A stretch of 64,000 nt of DNA from Strongyloides papillosus (taxonomy: Eukaryota > Nematoda > Chromadorea > Rhabditida > Strongyloididae), in the NCBI GenBank assembly GCA_005656395.1, contig SRSI01000060.1, positions 1,240,001 through 1,304,000 on the forward strand, in the 5' to 3' direction. The notes under the pieces are model-generated. The model saw only the letters and a program-made list of their open reading frames with translations, ran no database searches and was not told where the DNA came from. Below are positions 11,707-24,497 of this stretch, piece after piece. Positions within the stretch are counted from its first letter, which is position 1, and each line of letters begins with the position of its first letter. The position numbers and the translations under genes were made by a program.

Positions 11707-14116
11707 TTATTTCTTTACAAGTAAGGATTTCATGTCATTTAGACTTTGAACAAGGTCATCACGGAATTTGTATGAACTCTGTAAATTAATTAAATCAATT
11801 ATTAAACATTTACAACAACTTACAGTATTGTCTGCTGATTTTTTGGATGAAATATGGAAAAATAGTTGATCTTCTCCATTAATAATGTATGAAACACCAT
11901 ATCCTCTATCAGCGACAGGTCCAAAACCACCACCTGCATTAATAAATCTCGATCTCTCCTCTGTTGAAAGACCAACAGCATCTTCTTCACATTGATTAAG
12001 AGGTGTTTGGGATGTTGATAATAAATACGTTGGTGGAAATATTTTATCAAAAAATGGTGATTCTTCTTCTAGGTAACGTTTAATAACATATAAAGCAAAT
12101 AAATGTCTATCAACACCTCTTCCACACATAGCATTACGATACAATTCTTGGTGTTTTTTAGCTGCAATATAAAGTAATTCAAGACGTTCTTGATTATCAA
12201 CATTATCATTCAACATTGCACGAACAAAATCACATGATTCACTTGTACATGATCTTACAGTTTCTGTACGTCCTTCGCGATAAAGTCTTGTCATAGAAGC
12301 TTCATATGTTAAGGCAAATTTTCCTTGATTTCTAAAATATGTCATTTGTAAGGTTAATTGAAGAAAGGCATCTGGTGATATTTTAAGTTGTTTAATTAAT
12401 CCTTTACCAAAATCAGTCCATACCAAAAGTGCCATTTCAACATCTTCAATCAATTTTTTTGCAACATTTAATGAAACTTTCATATCATCGAGACAAGATG
12501 TTGTGAAATCCCAACGAAGTCTTTGTGGATGAACATTTATTTCATGAACACCTTTACAATTTCCATTTTCGTCATACTTTTGATGAACCAAATCTTTTAA
12601 TAGGCAATATTCAACAAAGTGAGCTGTAACTGCAGCATCCCCCCATGAATGTTCTGTATTAATACCTATTTTTCCATTTTTAAAAATAATAAAATTAAAT
12701 GATTTATCAAACCATCTATCTGTACCTTTACCATGGAGGAGTAAACTAGCCCATCTATCCAATTTTGAAGAATCATTTTCATCATAAAATACTTCTTCAT
12801 CATCTAATACTACAACAAATGCAGCTCTTTCAATCGCACGTAAAGATGATCTATTAACACCTGTATTAAAATATCTTCTTCTGGCAATAGCCCATGGTGT
12901 CCTTTCACCAGCGGTAAATGCAGCTAATTCAGCCTCTCCTTTTTGTGGTATACAATCACTATCAATTATCTCTTGGAATCCATGTTGTAATTCTTTAGGA
13001 TCAAGGAGACGTTTACCACTATGAATGGGAAGTTTAAACCAACATCCTCTAAAATATACAGCAATATGCTTAGCATCATCATAAACACGGAATGTATCAG
13101 ATTCTATACCAGGTATACGACAACTATTAAAAAGTCTCTCGTATTGTATAGTGCAAAATGGAACTTTAGCTTTTGGACTTAATGAAAATGGTGTAACTTC
13201 TTGTCTCTCAATCAATCTCCTAAATGTTAAAGCGGCCCATGTGATATTTGCCGCACGTGCTGCTTGATTGTTTGTTAGTGTCATATTTATTGTATCAAAA
13301 CCATAATAATTACTATTAATCATAATAGGTGATCTTTGACGCATATAGACAAATTCTTCCCACCAGTCAGAAACATAATTCACAGAGAGCCATGATTTAA
13401 TAACAAGATATCTTTGAAGACGTCTTCCTAGACCTTTTCTAAATTTTTCTGTTAACATAACCATTTCATCGTATTCCTCATCATTTGTAAATGGACGTAT
13501 TGATTTTAGATGCCTATCAAGTGTTTCATCTAAAGTCGGGAGTGGTAAATGTGGGAGAGCACCTTGGAAAGAATGGAGTGTTGGTTCAAATTTAGAAATA
13601 AAATGAAGAACACTAAACCATATTTTTGTAAATTTTGTAACATTCTTCTCAAAACCTGATTGATACATCCATCCTTTATAACTTAACAACAATTTTAAAG
13701 ATAATCTTATTAGCTGTATAAGTAAAAACCAAAAAAGTAGGCCACCAATTAACAGTGATAAAATGTTACAAAAAAACCCAGATCTATAAAAGTATTATTA
13801 AAATAGTTTATATTTTTCAATCTTACCCAAACATAAAGTACAATACCCAGTTTCGCAGTAACGTAACAATACCAAATGTTGCATCAATTGAAACGAAAGA
13901 AAACAGAACAACTACCCCTAATATGGCAGCTAATGATGAAGTATTAGCTGGAAAGATACCAGCAATAAAATGATTTTTAAATCTCGCGATTCTTTTTCTA
14001 TATGATCTTGAAAACGCAGACCAGATGTCTCTTAAAAGTTCTTGATCATATGAAACTGCAACTCCATCATGAGTTAAAGCAATATTAATACCAGCAACAC
14101 TGCGTGCTTCAGCCAT
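11707..14116 (-). CDS. cpt-1: Carnitine O-palmitoyltransferase 1
   Basis: CPT1 transfers long-chain acyl groups from CoA to carnitine at the mitochondrial outer membrane, the gate to beta-oxidation. CDS is join(14116-13827, 13783-11824, 11778-11707), 773 aa, the usual CPT1 length. Exon 1 gives the MAEA start, cytosolic N-terminus and helix 1. After a 43 bp intron, exon 2 starts with helix 2 (LLIGGLLFWFLL) and continues with YVSDWWEE and the choline/carnitine acyltransferase domain. The catalytic histidine is His475 in NTEHSWGDA. TETVRSCTSESCDF and GGGFGPVADRGYG are also present. The last 45 bp intron (11823-11779) is in frame and has no stop, so the plain frame reads through it; removing it restores a normal HISSK..NTSSYKF junction. 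Residue 5 is Arg where vertebrate CPT1 has the malonyl-CoA-responsive His5; Glu3 is kept. Confidence 0.95.
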
Positions 14117-17050
14117 TGAAACTAATTATAGTTAAAATCTTCCTAATACTTTAATTACAATAAATATTTTGAAAAATGTAAGTGAAAAACAACAAAATCT
14201 ATAAATAAAATAAATTATTCCGAACTAATCAGTGAATCGGTATTATACTTGAGTCGTTAAAAATTAAGTTTTTTGAAACGATAATAAATAATAGAGACAT
14301 ATCTAAAAACAAATAGACATACTTATGACTAGTTTTTTTTGTTAATAGATTGTCAGACATTATAGTTTATATGAATTTATACATATAAATTAAATATAGA
14401 TGTTCATTACAAAGGTCATCAGAATAGGCAAAATATATAAATATGATTCAAGAAGAATTAAGAATGACCGTTTAAAAAGTATACGTACATAGTAAATGAT
14501 AAACCAAAATAAAATATTAATACATTGCTTTCCTCAAAAAATATTATCTTTATATGTAAAATTGAAAAAAAAAACATGAAATAAGTTTAAAAATACTTTA
14601 TTAATGAAATAAAAAAAAACCTATGACAAACGTTAAATATTAATTGAAAAAGTTGTGTGTAAAGATAATTTGATTACAATCAGGATGACAAAAAAATAAA
14701 GAGTATGAGATGTTGTCATTCTATTGCAAATAAATATATTCTTTAAATAAATGTAAAGCATTTAAGAGTCTCAAATTTGTAAAAAAAAACAAAAAATATT
14801 TATAACGAATATAAAACTTCTAAATGATATAGAATGTGTAAACATTGATATGAAATAATAGTCAACAAAAACTTTAATTTATAATAAATAAATTTGTATA
14901 AACATATCTAAACGAAAAGTATAAGATCAACATAGTATAAAAATGTTACTTATATCTAAGCGATTTGGGTGTCGGTTATTATATGTAATAAAAAGTAATC
15001 AGCTACAAAGTACAAAATAAAACAGGTACTAACATTTGCCAATATTAGTGTGATGGACACTTTATCAAAAGTGCTTTTTAAACTTTGACTTATATAATTG
15101 TTTGTTATTTCTTAAATAGATAATGTGTATTAGTTTCATTTAAAATATTAAATTAAATAATTTTTTAATTCTCTTAGAAGATTGAACTTTGATCATTAAA
15201 TGTGACATATATAAATTTATCATTTTTCATAAAAATAAGTGATCATGAAAGATCTAATATTTTTCAAAAAACAACGAAAAAACGGAGTAATACAACTTTT
15301 AATGATAAACAACTTGAAAAGAAAAATGTTTTAAAAATAAATATTTTTAATTGGAAAATGTATTTTTAATTAATTTTATGTTTTGAACTTTGTCCATCCG
15401 GTCATATGAATGTAGTATAGAGTATGATTATTTGTAATTAAAGATTATATAACATTATTCTTAGTTAATAATTACATCCTTTCTATGCATAATACTTTAA
15501 CGCCAATTATTTTCCTAAAAAAAGGTTAAGTAAATGAGAACTTTTTTAAAAACATTTAATTTTAATTAATTTATGGTAAATATTTGATTTTTTTTATCAT
15601 GAAATTGTGTATAATTTTTTTTCTTCCATAAAAATAACGATCTTCCACTAAAATAATTATATCCTGAATTTCGAAGGTTTTTATTCGATTTTTTTCTGTT
15701 ATTTATTGAAATAATTAATTTAAATTACATCTTAAAATTTGTTGTTGTTTTTATATTGAAATTTGATAAAAAATGAATAGTTTGATGTACCTGTTTAAAT
15801 ATTTGTATTATTAAACAGATAAATCAAGTTTATAATATGTTATCAAGCAAATACATTTTGATAAAAAAGTGTAAATAAATTATTAAATAAAATTAAAAAA
15901 ACTTTTTATTTTATACAAATTGAATTGTCTCATAAAAATATTTTTCTAGTTTAAAATTTTCATTTTCTAAAAAGAATAATGAATGTTATATTATAAAATT
16001 GAACATTTATCAATGTGATTCATTAAATTGAAAGATTTATTAAAAATAAGAAGACGTAAATGAAAGATAATTTATGTATAGTAAAAAGGAGAAAAGATAG
16101 ATAAAATTATAATCTTATTAAATTACTGTCAAATAAATTTCCAGTTCTCCAAAGTATAAACTTTTTTTTGTTTTAATGATAAGGAAAATATAAATGGAAT
16201 ATTATGTGATAACAAAAACTAATTAGTTTTACTACAACTCTCTGCAGCGCTTCGATACTCAAAATATAAAATGGTTATTATTATTAAAATAAAATTATCT
16301 AAAAAATATTTTTTATACCATTTTTTGTTTTTTATAGTTATCATATAAGATAGATTTTTTTATCAGTATGAATGTTATGTGTAACAAATTCAACAATATT
16401 TATTTGCTCTTAAATTTTTGCATGATTAATTGTTGTCCTATAGGAAAAGATATTATATTATTTTATAAAATGGCCAAACACGATATAATTATTATTTTAT
16501 CATAAACAATTATACTGTTATTCCTTTCTCCTAATAAGATTCCATTATAAATGGTGTTATAATGTAAATTGTTCACATAATCTTTTATTGTAAAACATTT
16601 AAAAGACCTCACGAAAATTGAGAATATTTAAATTTTAAATAAATATTAAATAAATAAAATTTTGCTTTTGATTATTTAATAGTCTCTTCTAATAACCATA
16701 TTGTTGTGTTTATCATCTTATTATTAGTTATTATATTCGCAAATAGGTGTTAACTAAACTATAAATAATACAAATACACTAAAATAACATCAAAAATGAC
16801 CGTTCCAACTCACTACATTTATAAATACTATTCCCTTTTACCATCACCTCCCTCATTGTACTCTCTCTCTCCTCAAAATATACAACCAAAATCTCCTTCT
16901 GTGAGTTTTTCCTTCACTATACAAATTTTATATATATATATATATACATATTTCTATTATTTCCAACATTTCAAACAATAAAGATTATTGTAAATGTATA
17001 TATTTACAATTTAATTATTTTTATTTTAAAATATTTTTTTAAGTTGTTAA
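14117..17050. other. Divergent intergenic region between CPT1 and MICAL
   Basis: This 2.9 kb AT-rich stretch should contain both promoters. A 61-residue open frame at 16796-16981 is Ser/Pro/Tyr-rich followed by a (TA)n run and looks like chance. No RNA gene or repeat family member was recognised. Confidence 0.5.
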
Positions 17051-19026
17051 ATGACACCGTTATATGATTATAAATGGCAAACAAATGTTGGCATACTACT
17101 AACTAAATTTGTTGAATGTGATGATTTAAGATCTGTTATTTATAATTTTAATAATCTTTGCCTTTGTTTAGGTAAAGATCCTCGTAGAGAATCTGGATTT
17201 TTAAAAGAGTAAGTAATTATGATTTTAAATGATTAATTATGTTATTTTTTAAACAAAACTGTAGATTTAATAATATAAAGGAAAATAATTTATCATGTCG
17301 AAGCTGGAAATTTGTTGATACATTAAGACAAATAAAAACAAAAAAAGATTATAATCAAAGACCATTAAAAAATAAGCGCGTCTTAATAGTCGGAGCTGGT
17401 CCATGTGGACTAAGATTGGCTATAGAAACTAGACTTTTAGGTGCGCATACAATTTTAATGGAGGAAAGAAATAGTTTCACGAGGAACAATATTGTACACT
17501 TATGGGATTTTGCTGTTGCTGATTTGAAAAAACTTGGTGCAAAGTATATTTATCCAAAATTTTGTAATGGTGAAATAAATCACATTGCTATTAGGAAATT
17601 ACAAATGATTTTAATAAAAGTATGCCTTATGCTTGGAGTTGATTTTTATGATGGTGTCTGGTTTCGTGATATTATTGAACCAAAACCAAGTATAATGCGT
17701 AATCACATAATGGGTTTTAGTGCTTTAGTATATCCAGAAGATCATCCAATTGGTGGTTATGAATACGATTTTATTATTGGAGCAGATGGAAAAAGAGGAG
17801 CATTAAAGGATTTCACTTATACATCAAATCGTCTTCCACTTGCTATTGGTATAACAGCAAATTTTATTAATTTTAAAACACCAGCCGAGGAAGGTGTCAG
17901 GCAAGTTAGTGGAATTGGAAGACAATATAAAAGACAATATTTTGAAGAACTAGAAACAGTAACTGGATGTTCTTTAGAAAATTGTATATATTATAAAGAT
18001 GATACACATTATTTCATTATGACGGCTACCAAAAAATCGTTATTAAAAAAAGGAGTTCTCTTACAAGATTGTGAGGATAGAAATTTATTGTTAAAAAGTG
18101 ATAACATTGATAGAGATAAGTTGGAAAGTTTTGTTATTACGGTAGCAAATTATATAACAATGAGAGGAATTCCAATTCTTCAATTGGTAGAATTATCTAA
18201 TGGAAAAAAAGATTGTGCGATATTTGATTTTTCTACTCATACCTCTGCTGTATCATCGACTTTGTTATATGAAAGAGACAATTTTACAATGGCTTCTGCC
18301 GTCATTGGTGATTGTTTAAATGAACCTTTTTGGCCAACTGGTAGTGGTATTGGTAGAGGATTTATGAGTTGCCTTGATACAGCATACTTTATGAGAGAGC
18401 TTACAATTGGTGAAAAAGATGTTTTAGATATCATGAAGGAGAAAGAATTGTTAACACATACATTATTTCGTGCAACAGCTTCTGATATCAAAGGACAGTA
18501 TTCAAATTACGGATTGAATCCGTCAACACGATATAAACAAATTTTAGAAGGTGAAATGACAAAAGAACATAAGATAATAAATACACAAATTTTATTTGAA
18601 ACATTAAACATAAGAACAATGTCTAAATTTTTCAATAATCGCAAATCAACTAGTCAATATCATAAACATTACCTTAGATGTTCTACAATTGAGCACCTTC
18701 TAAAACACATTGTTTTTGGTAAAAATGTTTCAAAATGTACTATTGGTATTAGAAAAAGTATTGATTTATCAATGATTTATCAACTTCTAAAAGTAGTTTT
18801 TCCAAATAATAGAAAATTGTTGTGTCAATCAATAAACTCAATAAAAGAAATAACATTTGAAATAATAGAAGAAGAGTTAAATATTTCACCACCTCAACAA
18901 CCACTTAAATATGGTCAATTGATAAGTTATGTTGCTCAAGTTGTTAATTTAATTTTACAAAATTCTCCAGAATACTTTACAGAATATTTTGATAATATAT
19001 TGAATACAAATTCTATCAAATTATAA
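17051..19026 (+). CDS. MICAL-type flavin monooxygenase with a divergent CH-like C-terminus
   Basis: CDS is join(17051-17208, 17265-19026), 639 aa. The 56 bp intron has a GTAAGT donor and CTGTAG acceptor. Exon 1 (MTPLYDYKWQ...) supplies the N-terminal lobe. MICAL oxidises actin methionines using NADPH and FAD to disassemble filaments. Visible landmarks are FAD-binding GAGPCG near residue 96, RNNIVHLWDF, FCNGEINHIAIRKLQ, YKDDTHYFIMTA, IIGADGKRG near 224, and VIGDCLNEPFWPTGSGIGRGF near 400. NPSTRY near 472 marks the usual linker into a calponin-homology domain. The following residues 500-635 have CH-like helices (..IIEEELNISP..) but lack the usual WCQ signature. No LIM or C-terminal Rab-binding domain follows. 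An AATAAA lies about 70 bp after the stop. It is convergent with the NSY-1 gene. Confidence 0.9.
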
Positions 19027-19454
19027 TTTTTATTTTTTTATTACTTGTATATAAATCTTTAATTATGATACACATATAATATATTAATATTATCTAATAA
19101 ACTTTAATCTTTATAAGTATAAAGTTATTATTATATTTAATTGAATTTATTTATGTTATTATAAAAAAATAACCTATAACGTTTGTAATTTTGCGTACTA
19201 AAATAATCAAATCTATAAAATATTTATAACCATACATTATATTTATGTATAAAAAATTTCAAAAATTTTTTTAATCTAAGCAGTAATAATATAATTATTC
19301 TGTTAAGAAATAATTTATGTCTTTGACTTAATACTTTTGTATTACCATTAACCAAATTTTATGTTTTAGAATTTTGACCAATATCATTTGATAGAACATT
19401 ATATATATATATATAAACACTTATATATAACTGTTTGCGATACAAATATTATTT
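19027..19454. other. Short convergent 3' intergenic region
   Basis: This 428 bp stretch lies between the stops of MICAL and NSY-1. It holds both 3'UTRs and an (AT)n run near 19400. On the minus strand the NSY-1 stop codon overlaps an AATAAA. Nothing else was seen. Confidence 0.5.
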
Positions 19455-22400
19455 TTATTCATTTTGACTACCTTTTAAGGTCAATTCACTGCGAAGTCTT
19501 ATAATTTCACGCCAAATCTTACAGGAACAACCACCTAAAACACCAATTTTGAGAAGTTCTTCTCTTGTAACGTATTGAATGAGATCAGATTTGGTATAAT
19601 TTTGCATTAAAATACGATGAATTGAAATTTCATTACATCCGAGATCATTTAACCAATTAACTAAGATATTTGTTTCATTATCATGTCTTGGAATAATATC
19701 AAAGTTTTTTTGACTTATTGTTTGAGATAATGTTTGAATTTCTTGATCATCTATTGAATGAATATCTTTAACTTTTGTAAGAAATGATTCCCTATTATTA
19801 ATTAAAATTTTAAAGAAATCAGATGTTTCTTTTTCAAGAGTAATAAGTTTGGCATATAGTCTTCCATTTTCAGCCTCTAATTTAGAGACTTCGTTAAAAC
19901 CAAAACGCCTATCTGAATCGTCATCACCTGAATTTTTAATATATATTTCTGGAGAATAACAATGAGATTCCGTTGAGTGTCTATGAGTACTTTCCAACCT
20001 ACGTTTCTTTTCCTGTGAAGGGTAGTCACATTCATTATTATATTCCATTTGTAGATGAGGATATAATGTTGTTAAAGTTGTACGAATAGCATTTGTTATA
20101 ACCTCATCAAGATTAAATATCCAATGAGGTTTTATATCATAATTTTTTATTGTTTTTTGGAGAGCTGGTTGTAAATTATTAAGGATAGATGAAATTTCCG
20201 TTACCGATTCATCATGTAACTTATATTTATTTTTTAATATAACTAAATTTTCACTTAACTCATGAATATTTTTTGTTTTTACAAAATTACAAACTAGTAA
20301 AAGAATACTTTTAAAAAACTCATTATTTTCATCTATCGATGGTGAAGTATCACCCTCTGATAAAATATTTAAATTTGCTCTCCATTTTTTAATAATCTAA
20401 AAAAAGTTTTTAACAAGACGATGTTTATTTTTTATGTACTTACTTCTTTTTCATGTTTTTCCATAAAATCAGATAAGTAAACTCGTCTCTCTGAATCTTT
20501 CTGTAGTAAAAAGAACCTATTAGTTGAATTTTGTTCCTCAGTATAGGATAATCCTGTTATTGGATAAGGACTAAGGGAACTATCATTGACAGAGGGACTT
20601 GCTGTTAGTGGTGATTTATTTATAACAATAGAATTTCCTCCACCATCTGTATTATTATGTGGTGAATGGGAATTGGCATTAAAGTTATTATGGAAAAGAA
20701 GTCCTTGATGACTTCCATTGGAATTTGTTTTCGAATTATTTTGTTGAAATACATTATTATTCATTAAGTTTGTAGGTGATGTTGTTTGAATTGTTGGATT
20801 TATGAGATTGCTTGAGGAAGTTGAACATGGACAATTACTAGAAATTGTTGTTGTAGATGATATTGATGGAAATGAAGTATTTGGGTCCGGTTTTATTTTT
20901 AGTTTTATTGTATGATTTTTCTTGACAGAAGTTAAGCGACAATTTGATGAGGATCTTCTTTCTGTACGACAAGCTTCAGAGTGTGTATATGAAGATGGGT
21001 AATTTTCAATTTTCGAAGCATTAAGACCTTCTAAATGGGATGTGGAACGATAAAGATCTTTTGGTTTTTGTGCTGGTGTCTGGATTTTTTTATTTGATGT
21101 TTTTCTTGAATTTCTCATATGTTGCTGGATGAAAGGATCTTGTAATAAAGCTTTTGCTGTTGGACGTTCCTGAGGATCTGGATTAAAACAAATTTTTATA
21201 AATTTTTTTGCCTTCTCTGATAAATTTGGTATTGTTGGGTGAGTTTTGTACTGTCCTACTCTAAATAAAGCAGCCTCTGGTATTCCTAATTCTTGAAATG
21301 GTGGTTTACCGGTTGCCATTTCAACCATTGTGCATCCAAAACTCCATATATCTGCTGGAGCACCATACCCACGATGACCATGATTAATAACTTCTGGAGC
21401 CATATATTGTGATGTTCCCTTAAATGTTTCAGTTACTGGATTAATACCAGCTAATCTTTTGCATGTTCCAAAATCAGAAATTTTACATACACCTGAATAT
21501 GTATTAACAAGAACATTATCTCCTTTAATATCACGATGAACAATTTTTTGCTCATGAAGATAATTAATACCCTCTAATATTTGTGAACCATACTTAACTA
21601 ATAAACTTTCATTATCTAAAGGTCCCCATTTAACACGAAGTAAGGAACTTAAACTACCACCAGGAACTTGCTCCATAAAAATTAAAAATACTTTTGTATT
21701 AGTCGTTTCATTGTGTACAAATTTTGAACCAAGATATCTAACAATATTTCTATGTGATAAGGTAGAGTGTAATTGAATTTCTTCCATTAATGGTTGTACT
21801 TCATCATCATTTTTAACTTCAACCTCCTTAACTGCAATACTACATTGTGTTCTAAGGTCTCTACCCTGAAATACTTTGCCATATGTTCCTTTACCAAGTA
21901 AAATTCTTTCATTATTTATGGTTCTTTCATACTCAAATTCAATATGTGTCGAAGCTTCAATATTTGGTAATACCTTATCAACATCACAATCTAAATGACT
22001 TATCATTGCAATAATTTTTGTACAAATTTCAGCATTAGGAAAAATTAAATTAAAGTCGTCTGAATTTTCATGAACATATAAATACATCGATCTATCATCT
22101 CTTATTGATGAAGATACAGCTTTTATTTGTGATGAGGAAAATTCCCAACGACTAATACCAATTTGAGGTGAAGAATGAGTACTTTCTCTTACATGAAATA
22201 ATATTACAGATCCTTCTTTTAAATTTATAGAAAGATAACTAGGAGTGTATTGTTTATTAACTTCCTGTATTAAAACTGGTACCCTAAGACATTCAATATC
22301 ATTCTCATATGGTTTTGTATTTTCAATTGCTTCCATAAAAAACTCTGTCCAAAAAAGGAATGTTTGTTTTTCTTTTTCAATGGGACTTACTGATGCAGCA

Positions 22401-24497
22401 CACCTGTTTATTAATTTTATATTCTCCATTGTAGATTTTAAAAACCATATAGGTGGTTTAATCATTGCCATTTTTAAAGCTGCCTGACATGCTTTGTCAT
22501 AATTTTCAGCTAATACTGATACCTCAAAAAATGTAGCAATATCCCAGTAATCAGTTAATGTTTGAAGTGTACCTTTCCTCCCTAATAAGCTATTTAACAC
22601 AACAGCAATTCTTTGCATCTCAGAATTATTGTCAAATTGTTCCCCTTTAGCTCGTAAGAGTGTTGCTAAATTAACACCAGAATGTTCTAGTTGTGATATT
22701 TCAAAAGCTTTTCTATACCATTCTATTGCCTTTTCAAGATTCTCAATATCCTCATAATTGCTAGAAATAAATTTATCTTTATGTATCCTCCCTGCAAGAC
22801 ATATGACATCCGGAAAAACATTACTACTATTATTATCTACAATTTCTAGTACACACTTTAAAGCTTTATCTCGATCTCCTTCTTTATTACGCCTAAAGAT
22901 ATATTTAAGTGAAATTGTAAATTGGATATTAGAAATTATTTTTTTAATTACCATAATTTAAAAATAAATATTTAATTAAAATAAATTTACCTATTTAGAG
23001 CAAAAGCATATAAAAATTTGACAGCTTGTGAATCAACAATTTGATGTTGTCCGATTCTTAAGAGATCATCTATTAAAGTTATCATACCTTCATAATTTTC
23101 AGTATCCCTAAAAAAATTAATAGAAACAAGTATATAAATAGAAAATAAATTGACAATCTACCGGTATGATAAAAGATATTGATGGAGTGTATCAACAGAT
23201 AGGACATCAGGATGATCTAATCTTTGACGCATACTATTTAAAAATGTTATTTGATCATTAATATTTTCAATATCACGTACTTTTCTAAGATCAGTTAAAA
23301 ATTTTTCTCTTGCATGAGCATTGGCTTCCACTTGAACACTCTTTAATGCAATAGTAAGTCTCTCCTTAAAGGGAGACCTTTTATTTGTTTTTAATATCGT
23401 ATTTGAATTTCTTAAATATACTAATTCTCCATCCCCTTTCGTTGATAAATTTTCATTTTTTGCTGTTCTTTCAATACAATCTAATGTCTCCCCATCATTA
23501 TTAAGCACATAACCTAAATATGTTGTATGTGCAAGATTTTGTTTTAATGCATCTAAAACGCATCGATCATTGACTGCAATTGAACGATTCGATATTATTA
23601 TATTATACGTCTGTCCCATAGATTCACGCACTCCAATATGATAAGAAAGTGAAGGTTGTTGATTTGGTTGTGTGACGTCTACCACAGCTATATCGGCATT
23701 GTAAAAAAGATCTAATGCACTGGTTTCACGGAAGTCAAGTCTATCAAATTCAATGAATTCAAGATTTGTATGTAGTAATTCTGTTACTTGTTGTATCTCT
23801 GAACAAACAATTTGTATAACTTTACTAAAATTTGGTTCCTTCCTGTCAATGACTGCCACAACCTGAAGTTTTCTATTACTATGTCCAGTTTTAGAAATTT
23901 GTGTCATTGATTGACTCTGTCCAATAGAATTTGTAACAGATAGTGTATTCTATAAATTTATAGTAATATAATTATTTTTCATTACTTAATTACTATATAT
24001 AATAAAATGAATAAAACAAAAACGATAAAAGTAAAATAAGAAATATGGTGCTTTATATGGAGTAATATATACATTATACACAATACCATAGACGTATATA
24101 AACATTAACAGTTATACATATATAGAAAGCCGTACATGGTTTTCATCTTTTGTTGGAGAAAAGATTTATGCTTAAAAGATAGCTTATCATAGAGAAACAT
24201 CAATACAACATGACAGACAAATTTAGACACTAAAGTCTACCACGTTATTTTTTTTATATATAAAAATATAGACGAGATAATATGTAAACCAAATTGATAA
24301 ATAAGATATCTTACCGTTATCCCTTGATGGGTTGTGGCATTGAAACTTAAAGTTGTATTAATACTGTTGTTTGAACTGGATAAAGAAGAGTTGGTAGTAG
24401 ATGAAATATTATTTCCTCCTATTGTTGATGAAAATGGATTTTTAGATGTATTAATATTGCAATCAGAAGTCGATGACAACATTTTAATATAATCCAT
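19455..24497 (-). CDS. nsy-1: NSY-1/ASK1-type MAP kinase kinase kinase
   Basis: ASK1-family MAP3Ks phosphorylate MKK3/6- and MKK4-type kinases upstream of p38 and JNK. CDS is join(24497-24315, 23949-23162, 23107-22991, 22892-20444, 20396-19455), 1492 aa, close to the C. elegans length. Introns are 365, 54, 98 and 47 bp and all keep frame. A Ser/Asn-rich N-terminus precedes the thioredoxin-binding-like and central regulatory region (LQVVAVIDRKEP, then YAFALNRRNKEGDR). The kinase domain spans about residues 690-953: P-loop GKGTYGKV, IAVKEVEV lysine, HRDIKGDN, SDFGTCKRL, TSQYMAPEV. A long Ser/Asn linker follows. The last exon carries IKPHWIFNLDEV, a coiled coil and a SAM-like domain at about 1415-1482. 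The start could also be the ATG at 24482; an extra 5' exon is possible because the frame upstream stays open. Confidence 0.93.

Noticed and set aside
10237..14116. Operon of CPT1 and the transporter gene
   Set aside because: They share orientation, but the 415 bp gap is larger than typical nematode intercistronic spacing and no SL2-type signal is recognisable.
16796..16981. 61-residue Ser/Pro/Tyr-rich frame upstream of MICAL
   Set aside because: It ends in a (TA)n run and has no splice or domain support; probably chance in a promoter region.
17239..17264. Translation start of MICAL at TTATG.. in 17239
   Set aside because: This stretch is the end of an intron (CTGTAG acceptor at 17264). The upstream exon at 17051-17208 supplies the conserved N-terminus.
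22893..22954. Apparent start MVIKKIISN.. of the NSY-1 kinase frame
   Set aside because: It is intron sequence. The acceptor at 22893 joins ..YAFALNR to RNKEGDRDKAL as in other ASK1 proteins.
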